From: Marivita sp051859345
GTDB lineage: Bacteria; Pseudomonadota; Alphaproteobacteria; Rhodobacterales; Rhodobacteraceae
DNA: 64,000 nt
Reading direction: 5' to 3'
NCBI RefSeq assembly: GCF_051859345.1
Contig: NZ_JBHYFV010000003.1
Location: 124,001 to 188,000, forward strand
Part shown: positions 54,862 to 62,259 of the stretch, piece by piece
Numbering within the stretch: position 1 is the first letter of the stretch
Layout: the number at the start of each line of letters is the position of its first letter
The notes under the pieces: model-generated
What the model saw: the letters and a program-made list of their open reading frames with translations, nothing else
Databases searched by the model: none
What the model was told of the DNA's origin: nothing
Translations under genes and position numbers: made by a program

Positions 54862-55641
54862 TCAGCGGAACGCGTCGCAGGGATTACCCCGATCCACAGA
54901 TGGTGCGCTTTCGACCAGATCAAAGCTGCCGGACGGCGCAGCATCGTCTTCGCCCTGTCCGAGCGCAACAACCCGCAAAGAGGGTGCGGCCGCTATCAGG
55001 TACACCGGCGCGCCCCAGTCCATCCGCGCATGCCCGTTGCCTGTGATCACCACCACCGGCCCACCCTGCGCCTTGAAAGCCTGAAGCGCCGAATAGGCCA
55101 GTTCCGCATCCCGCAAACGCTGAATATCCACCATCACCGGCAACATCTCTTGCGGCATCGCATCGCAATGCGCCGCCAACTGCAACGCCTCGCGCTCGGC
55201 CTGCTGCGACTCGGGTAACGACTCAAGCAGCCCATATGCCTCTGGATTCCCCCGGAATCCGGTGCTCAGACCCTCGCTCATCGCCCGGCGCGCCGTATCA
55301 CGCGGCACCGCCGCACCATAATACGCCGCTTCGGGGGCCGCCGCGAAAATCGGATAATACATGGAAAAGTCCGGCCAGCCGCTGTTGTTCCAGTCCAGAA
55401 CGGCCTCCAGCGCCGCCTCGTCCGCAATCACGGCAGGGGTCACAAGATCCGCTTGCGCCTGTGTCAGCATCTCAAAGACCAAGGCTGGCGCAGACACCTC
55501 TGCCACAATCTCCGCCTGACGCGCATGATGGGCAGGATTGTCGTGCAATTCGCCAAGGAAAACCACGTCGGCCCCATCAAAAACGCCCCCAGCGACCAGT
55601 GCCGTGGGGGCGAAAATCAGGGCTGCATATCGGAATTTCAT
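54862..55641 (-). CDS. ChaN-family (haem-binding uptake) protein
   Basis: A 259-residue protein of the ChaN/Tiki superfamily. The conserved FLGELHDNPAHHARQ (near residues 29-43), FEMLTQ and ITGNGHARMDWG segments are the family core. Family members bind haem or have hydrolase-like folds; some are lipoproteins, but this copy has no lipobox and only a short hydrophobic N-terminus. Its ATG overlaps the rpoH stop by four bases, so it is co-expressed with the stress sigma factor. Confidence 0.84.
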   Translation of the reverse strand: MKFRYAALIFAPTALVAGGVFDGADVVFLGELHDNPAHHARQAEIVAEVSAPALVFEMLTQAQADLVTPAVIADEAALEAVLDWNNSGWPDFSMYYPIFAAAPEAAYYGAAVPRDTARRAMSEGLSTGFRGNPEAYGLLESLPESQQAEREALQLAAHCDAMPQEMLPVMVDIQRLRDAELAYSALQAFKAQGGPVVVITGNGHARMDWGAPVYLIAAAPSLRVVALGQGEDDAAPSGSFDLVESAPSVDRGNPCDAFR

Positions 55642-56516
55642 ACGAGGAAGTGATGCACCTCGGGGCTTTGCGCTTCAAGTGATTTCCGGATTTTAGCAAA
55701 CGCCGCCGCCTCAAGCTGACGCACCCGCTCTTTCGACAGGCCAAGCTCGTTGCCAAGGCTCTCCAGCGTCCGGGCATCTTCCCGCAGCTTGCGTTCGCGC
55801 ACGATAAAACGCTCGCGCTCGTTCAGTTGGTTCATCGCCATCGTCAGCCACTGACGCAGCTGCGCAAGATCCAGATCCTCTTCCACTGTTTCTTCTGCCT
55901 GCGCAGAATCATCCTCAAGCGCATCAATCCACTCGCGCCCCTCATCCTCGGTCGATTGCGTCGCATTCAGCGAATAATCGGACCCGGACAAACGGCCTTC
56001 CATCATCTCGACATCATGCAGCGGCACGCCAATCTCTTCCGAAATCAGGCGGCGCATCTCGTGACCCTCGAGCTTCTTGCCCTCCGCCGCCGCCTCGCGC
56101 TCCAGCCGCGCTTGCACCCGGCGCATGTTGAAAAACAGCGACTTCTGCGACGATGTGGAGCCGGTGCGCACGATGGACCAGTTGCGCATCACATAATCCT
56201 GAATGGACGCCTTGATCCACCAGACCGCATAGGTCGAAAAGCGCACGCCGCGATCCGGATCAAACTTGTCTGCCGCCTTCATAAGGCCCAGACCCGCCTC
56301 CTGGATCAGGTCATTCATCGGCGCACCATAGCGCTTGAATTTCGACGCCATCGAGATCGCCAGCCGCATGTAAGCCGTGATCAGGCGATGCAGCGCAACC
56401 TCGTCACGCTCGTCACGCCAAGCATAGGCAAGCTTGAGTTCCGTCTCCGCATCCAGCAATTCTGCCTTCATCGCACGACGAGACAGGGTTTGGTCGTTAA
56501 ACGAGTCCAGTGCCAT
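55638..56516 (-). CDS. rpoH2: RNA polymerase sigma factor RpoHII (sigma-32 family)
   Basis: A 292-residue sigma-32-family factor. Region 2.1-2.4 contains DLIQEAGLGLMKAADKFDPDRG and FSTYAVWWIKASIQDYV, the RpoH box reads QKSLFFNMRRVQ, and the C-terminal helix-turn-helix is GNELGLSKERVRQLEAAA. The N-terminus MALDSFNDQTLSRRAM resembles RpoHII rather than RpoHI of Rhodobacter. RpoHII directs the oxidative and singlet-oxygen stress response. A sigma-E-like promoter lies at 56545-56574, and chaN is co-transcribed. Confidence 0.92.
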   Translation of the reverse strand: MALDSFNDQTLSRRAMKAELLDAETELKLAYAWRDERDEVALHRLITAYMRLAISMASKFKRYGAPMNDLIQEAGLGLMKAADKFDPDRGVRFSTYAVWWIKASIQDYVMRNWSIVRTGSTSSQKSLFFNMRRVQARLEREAAAEGKKLEGHEMRRLISEEIGVPLHDVEMMEGRLSGSDYSLNATQSTEDEGREWIDALEDDSAQAEETVEEDLDLAQLRQWLTMAMNQLNERERFIVRERKLREDARTLESLGNELGLSKERVRQLEAAAFAKIRKSLEAQSPEVHHFLV

Positions 56517-56544
56517 GTGAGCCCCCTGAATTTATATCTTGTAC

Positions 56545-56574
56545 CGAATACGCACACCGCCCATCGGTGGATCA
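56545..56574 (-). promoter_or_regulatory. Candidate sigma-E (RpoE)-type promoter of rpoH2
   Basis: On the minus strand TGATCC (56569-56574) is followed after 18 bases by TATTCG (56545-56550). The -35 equals the Rhodobacter sphaeroides RpoE consensus and the spacing fits. The -10 matches only the leading TA. The start codon is at 56516. Confidence 0.5.
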
Positions 56575-56723
56575 AAGATTCATCCAAAAAGTTTCAATAT
56601 CTCCTCAACGCGCTAACACATCAATTCGTTCCGGTGATGCCCCTGCGCACAATTCGAAATTGGGCAGAAGCACTGCCCTGCGTTAGGATCGCAGGGATCC
56701 ATCGCAATTCAAGGTGCGTCTGC

Positions 56724-57599
56724 ATGACATATAAGCTTTTTATCGGAGATTACGCGTATTCAAGCTGGTCTCTGCGCGGCTGGCTGCTTTTTCGCACACT
56801 CGGCCTCAAACCCGACATCCATCTTGTCGATTTCAACGCCGGCGCGGTCTTTGAACAAATGCCCGAAGTCGCGCCCGCCCGCACCGTGCCGACCATGCAA
56901 ACCCCCGAAGGCACGGTGGTCTGGGATTCGCTCGCGATGGCGGAAGAACTTCACGACCGGCATCCCGAGGGCGATCTCTGGCCCACCGATCCGACCGCGC
57001 GGGGTCTGGGACGGGCCTTGGCCGCTGAAATGCACTCCGGGTTTTCGGCGCTGCGCAGTGAATGCCCGATGAACCTGCGCACCTCTTATCGCAACGTGTC
57101 GCTCTCCGAGGCGACCCGCACCGATATCGCACGGATCGAGACTATCTGGAGCCACGCACGATCGAAATTCGCGGATCGTGGCCCCTGGCTTCTGGGCACC
57201 TGGTCCATCGCCGACATCGCCTTCGCCCCAGTTGCCGCGCGCTTTGCCGGGTATGATGTGACCCTGTCGGATGTGGCGCAGGCCTATGTCGATACGCACC
57301 TGTCAGACACGATGTTCCGTCAATGGCGCAGCATGGCTCTGGTGACGGGGGACACTTTGCCATGGTATGCTAAACCCTTCGACACCAAACCGTGGCCCGG
57401 TCCTGCCCCTCTCTTCGCCAAGCCTGTCGAAACCGGACCAGCGGTGAACACGACCTGCCCCTTCACCGGCGGCAAACCGGGGTATTTCCTTGAATATGAC
57501 GGCAGTGTTTACGGGTTCGAAAACCGGATATGCCGCGATGAGACCGCCCATGACCCGGCGGCATGGCCAAGCTTCATGCAGATGACGCGGACGACCTGA
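56724..57599 (+). CDS. Glutathione S-transferase family protein with C-terminal extension
   Basis: A 291-residue GST. The N-terminal thioredoxin fold starts KLFIGDYAYSSWSLRGWLL, with ARTVPTMQTPEG (cis-Pro) and WDSLAMAEEL as glutathione contacts. The helical domain ends near residue 215, and about 70 further residues, with CPFTGGKPGYFLEYDG, form an extension. The Ser in SSWSLR is the likely catalytic residue. The ATG at 56724 has AAGG nine bases upstream. It diverges from rpoH2. Confidence 0.88.
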   Translation: MTYKLFIGDYAYSSWSLRGWLLFRTLGLKPDIHLVDFNAGAVFEQMPEVAPARTVPTMQTPEGTVVWDSLAMAEELHDRHPEGDLWPTDPTARGLGRALAAEMHSGFSALRSECPMNLRTSYRNVSLSEATRTDIARIETIWSHARSKFADRGPWLLGTWSIADIAFAPVAARFAGYDVTLSDVAQAYVDTHLSDTMFRQWRSMALVTGDTLPWYAKPFDTKPWPGPAPLFAKPVETGPAVNTTCPFTGGKPGYFLEYDGSVYGFENRICRDETAHDPAAWPSFMQMTRTT

Positions 57600-57608
57600 C
57601 ACAGGCGC

Positions 57609-57749
57609 TCCGTTCCTTCAAAGGAACGGACACACGTCTTCAAAGACGTGTCCCCTCCCCAAGGGTCATCATTGTAGCGCGGACCTGACCACCGGGGGCA
57701 AGCCTTCCTTCAAAGGAAGGCGGAAATCTCTTCCAAGAGATTTTGCCCC
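57609..57749. repeat. Cluster of four hairpins of the CTT-NN-AAG type
   Basis: Four near-perfect palindromes occur at 57609-57630, 57632-57651, 57702-57721 and 57724-57743. Each has 9-10 base arms that end in CTT on the left and AAG on the right, with two bases between (CA, CA, CA and CC), but the outer arm sequence differs in each. The last two are enclosed by GGGGCAA (57695-57701) and TTGCCCC (57743-57749), so a branched structure can form. The cluster fills the gap between the GST and comM. Confidence 0.85.
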
Positions 57750-57814
57750 GCTCCTTGTTAACCATTTCGCAACCATGATCACGCCACCCTCGGCCGACAC
57801 GAGGACAGGACACC

Positions 57815-58731
57815 ATGGTTGCGCACGCCTACACGGTTGCTTTTGAAGGCGTTGATGCCCGCATGGTCGAGGTGCAATGCGCCATCACTCCCGGAATGCC
57901 CGCCTTCGCGGTTGTGGGGCTGCCGGACAAGGCTGTCTCTGAATCCCGGGACCGCGTGCGCGGCGCCCTCTCCACGTTGCACATCGCCCTGCCGTCCAAG
58001 CGCATCACGGTCAATCTGTCCCCCGCCGATCTGCCCAAGGAAGGCTCGCATTTCGACCTGCCCATCGCGCTCGCCCTCCTGGCCGAACTGGAAATCCTGC
58101 CCAAGGACGCCGTGTCCGACACCGTTGCCCTGGGCGAATTGTCCCTTGATGGCGCACTTGTGCCCGTCATCGGCGCCCTTCCTGCCGCAATGGCCGCCGC
58201 ATCCGAAAACCGCGCCCTGATCTGCCCGTCCGCCTCCGGCTCCGAAGCCGCCTGGGTCGGCGGGTGCCAGGTCATCGGCGCAAAGGGCCTGATGGACATC
58301 ATCCAGCACATGACCGGACGCACGCCGCTGCGTCCCTGCGAACCGGGTGAGGTCACACAGTCTCCGGATGGCCGCGACATGCGCGATGTCAAAGGCCAGG
58401 AACGCGCCAAACGCGCGCTCGAAATCGCGGCGGCCGGGCGGCATCACGTCCTGATGGTGGGCACGCCGGGGTCCGGCAAGTCCATGCTGGCCTCGCGCCT
58501 GCCTGGCATCCTGCCGCCACTCACCCCGACCGAAGCGCTCGAAACCTCGATGGTGCATTCGCTTTCCGGCCTGATCGAAGCCGGTGGCATCTCGCGCGAA
58601 CGCCCGTTTCGCGAACCGCATCACACCGCGTCCATGGCCGCAATCGTCGGTGGCGGACGCACCGCCAAGCCGGGTGAAATCAGCCTCGCGCATAATGGCG
58701 TGCTGTTCATGGACGAATTCCCCGAATTCCC
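57815..58731 (+). pseudogene. comM: comM (yifB) 5' part, interrupted by transposon
   Basis: The Mg-chelatase-like AAA ATPase ComM/YifB is a branch-migration helicase that integrates incoming single-stranded DNA during natural transformation. This 5' part holds the N-terminal domain (GMPAFAVVGLPDKAVSESRDRVR, and NLSPADLPKEG), the Walker A loop GTPGSGKS (near residue 222), and Walker B NGVLFMDE. The insertion follows EFPEF. Translation would continue into the transposon for ten foreign codons and stop at 58762. Together with 62809-63403 it rebuilds a normal 503-residue ComM, so the gene was intact before insertion. Confidence 0.93.
58724..58731. repeat. Target-site duplication, left copy
   Basis: GAATTCCC precedes the left terminal repeat and recurs at 62801-62808 right after the right terminal repeat. 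Eight bases is the length characteristic of the IS1595 family. Confidence 0.92.
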
Positions 58732-58755
58732 CGGTATTATGGAGCAAACTCACCA
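58732..58755 (+). repeat. Left terminal inverted repeat
   Basis: The 24 bases begin CGGTATTATGGAG and end CTCACCA. They are identical in reverse complement to 62777-62800, and the match stops at base 25. A subterminal motif ATATGATGATGTT follows at 58757. Confidence 0.95.
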
Positions 58756-58768
58756 GATATGATGATGT

Positions 58769-59311
58769 TTACGCCGCGTTTGGTGTTTCTCGGTGCCTCA
58801 CTAGATCAACAAACATGAGCGGCTCAGCTCGCTCCGTGTTTTCTGGCGTATCCAAAAGTCGAAATCCTCGTTTCTCATAGAATTTTATTGACGGCTGCTT
58901 TGCGTCTACCACCACAAATCGGCATCCAGCAATCTCGGCAATTTCTAAAGTTCGGCCTAGTGAAAAATCTACAAGAGAACGCCCCAGACCGTACTTCCGG
59001 TATTGTTTAGAAACGGCTAATCTAGCAATTTTCATAGCTGGATAATGGTCGTAGTGAAATTCCGCTCCATCGAGATCAGCTATATCGTCGCGCTCAGAAG
59101 CAATTTCTCCACATACCAACGTTACATAAGCTACAACTTTGTTTTCTATAGCAAAAACGTAAGTTTTCGCCAGTAATTGCTCTGAAAATTTCTTTGCGTC
59201 TCGCTTTAGGAATGTCTTGAGCGGCTGAAACTGAGCATCGCCTAACGAAAACCCGGCGAAGCTATCGCCGGGTTCCAGAAGTCGTAGGTCAAATGACTGC
59301 TCCTCAGCCAG
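58769..59311 (-). CDS. GNAT-family N-acetyltransferase (transposon cargo)
   Basis: A GNAT acetyltransferase of about 180 residues. The acetyl-CoA loop appears as LAVSKQYRKYGLGRSLV (R-x-x-G-x-G), followed by VVVDAKQPSIKFYEKRGF. The preceding part (LEPGDSFAGFSLGDAQFQ, then LAKTYVFAIENKVVAYVTL) matches the N-terminal half of toxin-like GNATs. This part has no in-frame ATG, GTG or TTG before a TTG at 59119; I place the start at a CTG at 59311 (AAGGA eight bases upstream), overlapping the small gene's stop. A terminator-like hairpin lies inside it at 59250-59274. It could be a toxin or resistance enzyme. Confidence 0.72.
   Translation of the reverse strand: MAEEQSFDLRLLEPGDSFAGFSLGDAQFQPLKTFLKRDAKKFSEQLLAKTYVFAIENKVVAYVTLVCGEIASERDDIADLDGAEFHYDHYPAMKIARLAVSKQYRKYGLGRSLVDFSLGRTLEIAEIAGCRFVVVDAKQPSIKFYEKRGFRLLDTPENTERAEPLMFVDLVRHRETPNAA
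59248..59274 (-). terminator. Terminator-like hairpin inside the GNAT 5' region
   Basis: AACCCGGCG pairs with CGCCGGGTT across seven bases, and four Ts follow on the minus strand. It starts 30 bases after the small-protein stop. It may attenuate transcription of the acetyltransferase. Confidence 0.45.
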
Positions 59312-59510
59312 AAACCTTTTCCTTATTTGGGCGGGCTGCTTGGAAAGTAACTTTCCCGCCCGTCTTGAATTTCTTCGTTAGTTCTAGTCCGCGCTCAACG
59401 CTTTGCTTAGCAGCTTCGCTGGATCGCCCGTATTTTACTTGGCGAGAAAACTTCGCCGCGTCATCCTTTGTAAGCGTCACGCGGCCAAAAGCGTGCGAAT
59501 TGATGGCCAT
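59304..59510 (-). CDS. Small basic protein upstream of GNAT (transposon cargo)
   Basis: A 68-residue basic protein starting MAINSHAFGRVTLTKDDAAKF and ending NKEKVSG, with a central helix SSEAAKQSVERGLELTKKF. GAGGAAAG precedes the ATG at 59510. It is the first gene of a two-gene unit with the acetyltransferase, in the order antitoxin-toxin, but I recognise no named antitoxin family. The sequence upstream has a hairpin GTGTTGC/GCAACAC at 59571-59593 and an inverted repeat TTTTGAC/GTCAAAA at 59604-59634. Confidence 0.7.
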   Translation of the reverse strand: MAINSHAFGRVTLTKDDAAKFSRQVKYGRSSEAAKQSVERGLELTKKFKTGGKVTFQAARPNKEKVSG

Positions 59511-59657
59511 CGTGTCTTTCCTCATGTTTTTAGTTGTGTGCAGGTGTGTTTGCTTGGTGTTGTGTGGTGTATGTGTTGCACATAGCAACACATGTAGCAG
59601 ATTTTTTGACTATTCAATGATGAGATTGTCAAAATTGCTCTCTGACATGTGACATTT

Positions 59658-59897
59658 TCACGCTTCTAGGCTCACAGAGTTCGCCCCTATCGCGTCCATG
59701 CACATCAAGAAAAACGCGGTAGTGAAGCTGCCACGGCTTATCTTGTTCGCTATGTTCCGCTCGGTCTCGGGCGTTCCGAGCATTGTCAGCCGATCCGCAA
59801 GCTGGCCGTAGGTTATGCCGCGCCGCTTGAGTTCGGCCTTCAGAATGTTCTTGGCTTTGGTTTCGTAGTCATTGACGACTTCAACATCCTTGGGCAT
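59658..59897 (-). CDS. DUF6471 family protein (transposon cargo)
   Basis: A 79-residue protein with the DUF6471 pattern KAELKRRGITYGQLADRL, followed by TERNIANKISRGSFTTAFFLMCMDAIG. The arrangement resembles a small helix-turn-helix, so DNA binding is plausible. AAAGG precedes the ATG at 59897. It is divergent from the transposase, sharing the intergenic region with the nested palindrome at 59947-59992, so it may regulate transposition. This role is inference. Confidence 0.82.
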   Translation of the reverse strand: MPKDVEVVNDYETKAKNILKAELKRRGITYGQLADRLTMLGTPETERNIANKISRGSFTTAFFLMCMDAIGANSVSLEA

Positions 59898-59946
59898 GGC
59901 GTGGCCTTTCGTTAAAACATCTCATATATGATGATATAACCCTTGC

Positions 59947-59992
59947 ATCCGATGAATACTACACCTATATTCAGTGTAGAACATCATCGGAT
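59947..59992. promoter_or_regulatory. Nested palindrome between the DUF6471 and transposase genes
   Basis: Outer arms ATCCGATGA and TCATCGGAT (9 bases) and inner arms CTACAC and GTGTAG (6 bases) are perfect and concentric. The right arm contains AACATCATC, also present in the subterminal motif of both ends. TATGAT at 59992-59997 lies only five bases before the transposase start. It is probably an operator. Confidence 0.65.
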
Positions 59993-60002
59993 ATGATATA
60001 AA

Positions 60003-60962
60003 ATGGCCCAGCACTTCCTTCTTTCCCCCGCCGCAAAGACACTTTCGCTCGTGAAGGTGATGCGTATGTCTGAAGAAGAAGCGCGCACAGCCTTCCGCAA
60101 AATCCGCTGGACCGAAACCGAAGGTGAGCCGATCTGCCCCGAGTGCGGATGCGTCGATCACTACGACCTGAAAACCCGCCAGGTGTACAAGTGCAAGGGC
60201 TGCAACAAGCAGTTCAGCATCACGTCCGGCACAATCTTTCACGGTCGCAAGCTGCAAGTCCGCGATATTCTGGCGGCAATTGCAATCTTCATAAACGGTG
60301 CCAAGGGCTACAGCGCGCTTCAACTGTCCCGCGATCTGTCGGTTGACTACAAAACAGCTTTCGTGCTGCTGCATAAGGTCCGCGAAAGCATAGAGACTGC
60401 CCGCGATGCTGGTGCATTGTCCGGCGATGTTGAAGTCGATGGCGCTTATTTTGGCGGCTATGTGAAGCCTGCCAATGAAATCAAAGACCGCAAGGACCGC
60501 CGCAAGAAAGCCAACCAATCTGGCAAGCGTCAAAGTGTTATCGTTGCTCGTGAGCGCGGTGGCCGCACGTTGACATACGTTGCCAGCACAGAGGCCGAAG
60601 GCGTTGCACACGTCGCTGCGAACGTCACTAAGGGCAGCACTGTTCACGCTGATGAGGCTTCACATTGGGACAAGCTGGCGGCCTACTTTCCGATAAAGCG
60701 CATCAACCACAAAGAAGCGTATTCCAAGGATGGCGCTTGCACCAACCAAGCCGAAAGCTTCTTTAGCCGCCTGCGTCGCGCTGAGATTGGCACGCACCAT
60801 CACATCGCAGGCAAGTATCTTGGCGCGTATGCCGCTGAAATGGCATGGCGTGAAGATAGCAACCGCGTTGCCAACGGCTTTCAGTTTGCAATGGTTATGG
60901 GTGCTGTGAGTGCCGCTGAGAAGTCCTCCAAGTGGTGCGGATACTGGCAGCGCTGGGCATAA
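60003..60962 (+). CDS. IS1595-family transposase (ISXO2-like DDE)
   Basis: A 319-residue transposase. The N-terminal zinc ribbon has CPECGC (near residue 46) and CKGCNKQF (near 64), and the catalytic domain has EVDGAYFGG (Asp near 146), HADEASHWDKL (Asp near 217) and NQAESFFSRLRR (Asn near 248), typical of IS1595. The opening MAQHFLLSPAAKTLSL is conserved in this family, which supports the ATG at 60003. There is no Shine-Dalgarno, and TATGAT lies five bases upstream, so the mRNA may be leaderless. It is full-length and shows no frameshift. Confidence 0.94.
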   Translation: MAQHFLLSPAAKTLSLVKVMRMSEEEARTAFRKIRWTETEGEPICPECGCVDHYDLKTRQVYKCKGCNKQFSITSGTIFHGRKLQVRDILAAIAIFINGAKGYSALQLSRDLSVDYKTAFVLLHKVRESIETARDAGALSGDVEVDGAYFGGYVKPANEIKDRKDRRKKANQSGKRQSVIVARERGGRTLTYVASTEAEGVAHVAANVTKGSTVHADEASHWDKLAAYFPIKRINHKEAYSKDGACTNQAESFFSRLRRAEIGTHHHIAGKYLGAYAAEMAWREDSNRVANGFQFAMVMGAVSAAEKSSKWCGYWQRWA

Positions 60963-61061
60963 AAAGAGGCGGGGAATCTCCCCCCGCCCTAGTCAAGTTT
61001 CATACAAGCTTCTTGGGCCGCTATCGCCTAGCCTAGATGCGTTCGTCGTGCTTTGCGCGGG

Positions 61062-61148
61062 TTAGCGGCTACGCCAGTGGGCGCAGACACGCTCTACCCT
61101 GCCAAAGCGAACGCGCTCGTATGCGTTCACAAAGACACCAGTATTCAT
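61062..61148 (-). CDS. Micro-ORF (28 codons, transposon cargo)
   Basis: A short frame MNTGVFVNAYERVRFGRVER... ends with HWRSR and stop TAA. GGAG lies seven bases before the ATG. The RVRFGRVE/VCAHW pattern resembles short basic proteins seen on other mobile elements, but I cannot name a family. Support is the ribosome site and composition only. Confidence 0.45.
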   Translation of the reverse strand: MNTGVFVNAYERVRFGRVERVCAHWRSR

Positions 61149-61183
61149 GCCCCGTCTCCTATTGAGAGGGTTTCCCTTGAAAT

Positions 61184-61246
61184 GGGGCAGAACTCTTGTC
61201 ATATTGCGAGTGTCTAGATCGCTTTTGACAGGGTGAATTCTGCCCC
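61184..61246. other. Long stem-loop in the transposon; 61149-61519 otherwise empty
   Basis: GGGGCAGAA (61184-61192) pairs with TTCTGCCCC (61238-61246), with an inner TGTCA/TGACA pair. A second inverted pair GGCCGA/TCGGCC follows near 61266-61293. No protein frame in 61149-61519 has a convincing start, composition or homology. The region could be an RNA gene or leader of the 61520 gene. Confidence 0.4.
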
Positions 61247-61519
61247 GGTTAATTGCTGCTATGGGGGGCCGATCCGCTTTATTGCTGGTCGGCCTTTCCC
61301 GTTAGTCCCCCTGCAACGCCGCACAGCTTACGGAGCAAGGCTCTCTGGGTATCTTCATGGCGAATCCTTCTACATGTTGGGGCAACCCATGCGCCCACAT
61401 CGACTCCTAGAACCAGTCAAACCGCCTGTCAATGCGCTACGGCGCATTTGGCTTAGAATTTTGTTGCGCCAGTTGGTGTTTTACGCTATCTGGACAGCAA
61501 GATTTATGGAGTTGGCGGC

Positions 61520-62248
61520 ATGGCAAGGCAAAGAAGTCCAGGATATCCGAATACAAGCCTCAAGGAGTGTATTGATAATATAAGAAAAATTCACGATCAG
61601 GACTACACTAACCCAGTTTCGAGAGAAGTAGCTGCGCGTCACATGGGTTACGCTGGCACCACCGGGACCTCTGATCGTGCGATCTCTGCCTTGATGCACT
61701 TTGGTCTTTTAGAGAAGGTATCAAAAGGTGAAGTGCGGGTGTCACAGCTTGCGATTGACATCTTGTTCCCCGAATCTACTGAATCCCGTTCAGAGGCAAT
61801 TCGAGAGGCCGCTAACAGGCCTGTGCTTTTTGGGCGGATTTCGGCAAAATTCCCAGAGGGGCAGCCATCAGACCACAGTTTGAGAAACTACTTGTCGAGG
61901 GAGGGCTTCGTTTCTGCGGCCATTGATCCGGCTATGAAATCTTACCTTGAGACGCAGCAATTTGTACAGCAAGAGAGCGCTAGCGAAAGTTATGGACCGT
62001 CAGTGCCAATGCAGGCAGAGTCTTTGCGTATTTCGGAAAAAGATAAGGATACGCAGTTGCTTAGCACTTCACAGTCGGAACCAGTCGCGCCGCATCCTTC
62101 GGCACTGCCCGTAGAAGCTGGCCTAAACAAAATCAACGCTGAGATTCGAGGGGGTCAAGTCTACATATCGGCACTAATGGACCTAGAAGGACTACAGCGC
62201 TTGAAGAAGAAGATCTCTGCCTTAGAGGATTTCTTGTCAGAAGAGTAA
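61520..62248 (+). CDS. Hypothetical protein with winged-helix-like N-terminus (transposon cargo)
   Basis: A 242-residue protein. The first about 85 residues (SLKECIDNIRKIHD, then VAARHMGYAGTTGTSDRAISALMHFGLLEKV) look like a winged-helix domain followed by a wing RVSQLAIDILFP. A middle part has SDHSLRNYLSREGF, and the C-terminus is a short helix LQRLKKKISALEDFLSEE. It is not a recognised named family; similar proteins occur on mobile elements. Low GC compared with the core genes. A DNA-binding role is inference. The stop is 12 bases from the convergent gene. Confidence 0.7.
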   Translation: MARQRSPGYPNTSLKECIDNIRKIHDQDYTNPVSREVAARHMGYAGTTGTSDRAISALMHFGLLEKVSKGEVRVSQLAIDILFPESTESRSEAIREAANRPVLFGRISAKFPEGQPSDHSLRNYLSREGFVSAAIDPAMKSYLETQQFVQQESASESYGPSVPMQAESLRISEKDKDTQLLSTSQSEPVAPHPSALPVEAGLNKINAEIRGGQVYISALMDLEGLQRLKKKISALEDFLSEE

Positions 62249-62259
62249 AAAAGGGCGGC

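Noticed and set aside
57609..57743. Possible CRISPR array
   Set aside because: The repeated units differ in their arms and spacing is irregular; they are independent palindromes, and no cas gene is near.
58724..58732. A 9-bp target duplication
   Set aside because: Nine bases (GAATTCCCC on the left) do not match the right flank directly after the repeat; eight bases do, and the eight-base model also gives 24-bp terminal repeats.
61233..61583. A 116-codon plus-strand frame in the transposon
   Set aside because: No ribosome site, no recognisable domain, and it overlaps the start of the better-supported gene at 61520 in another frame.
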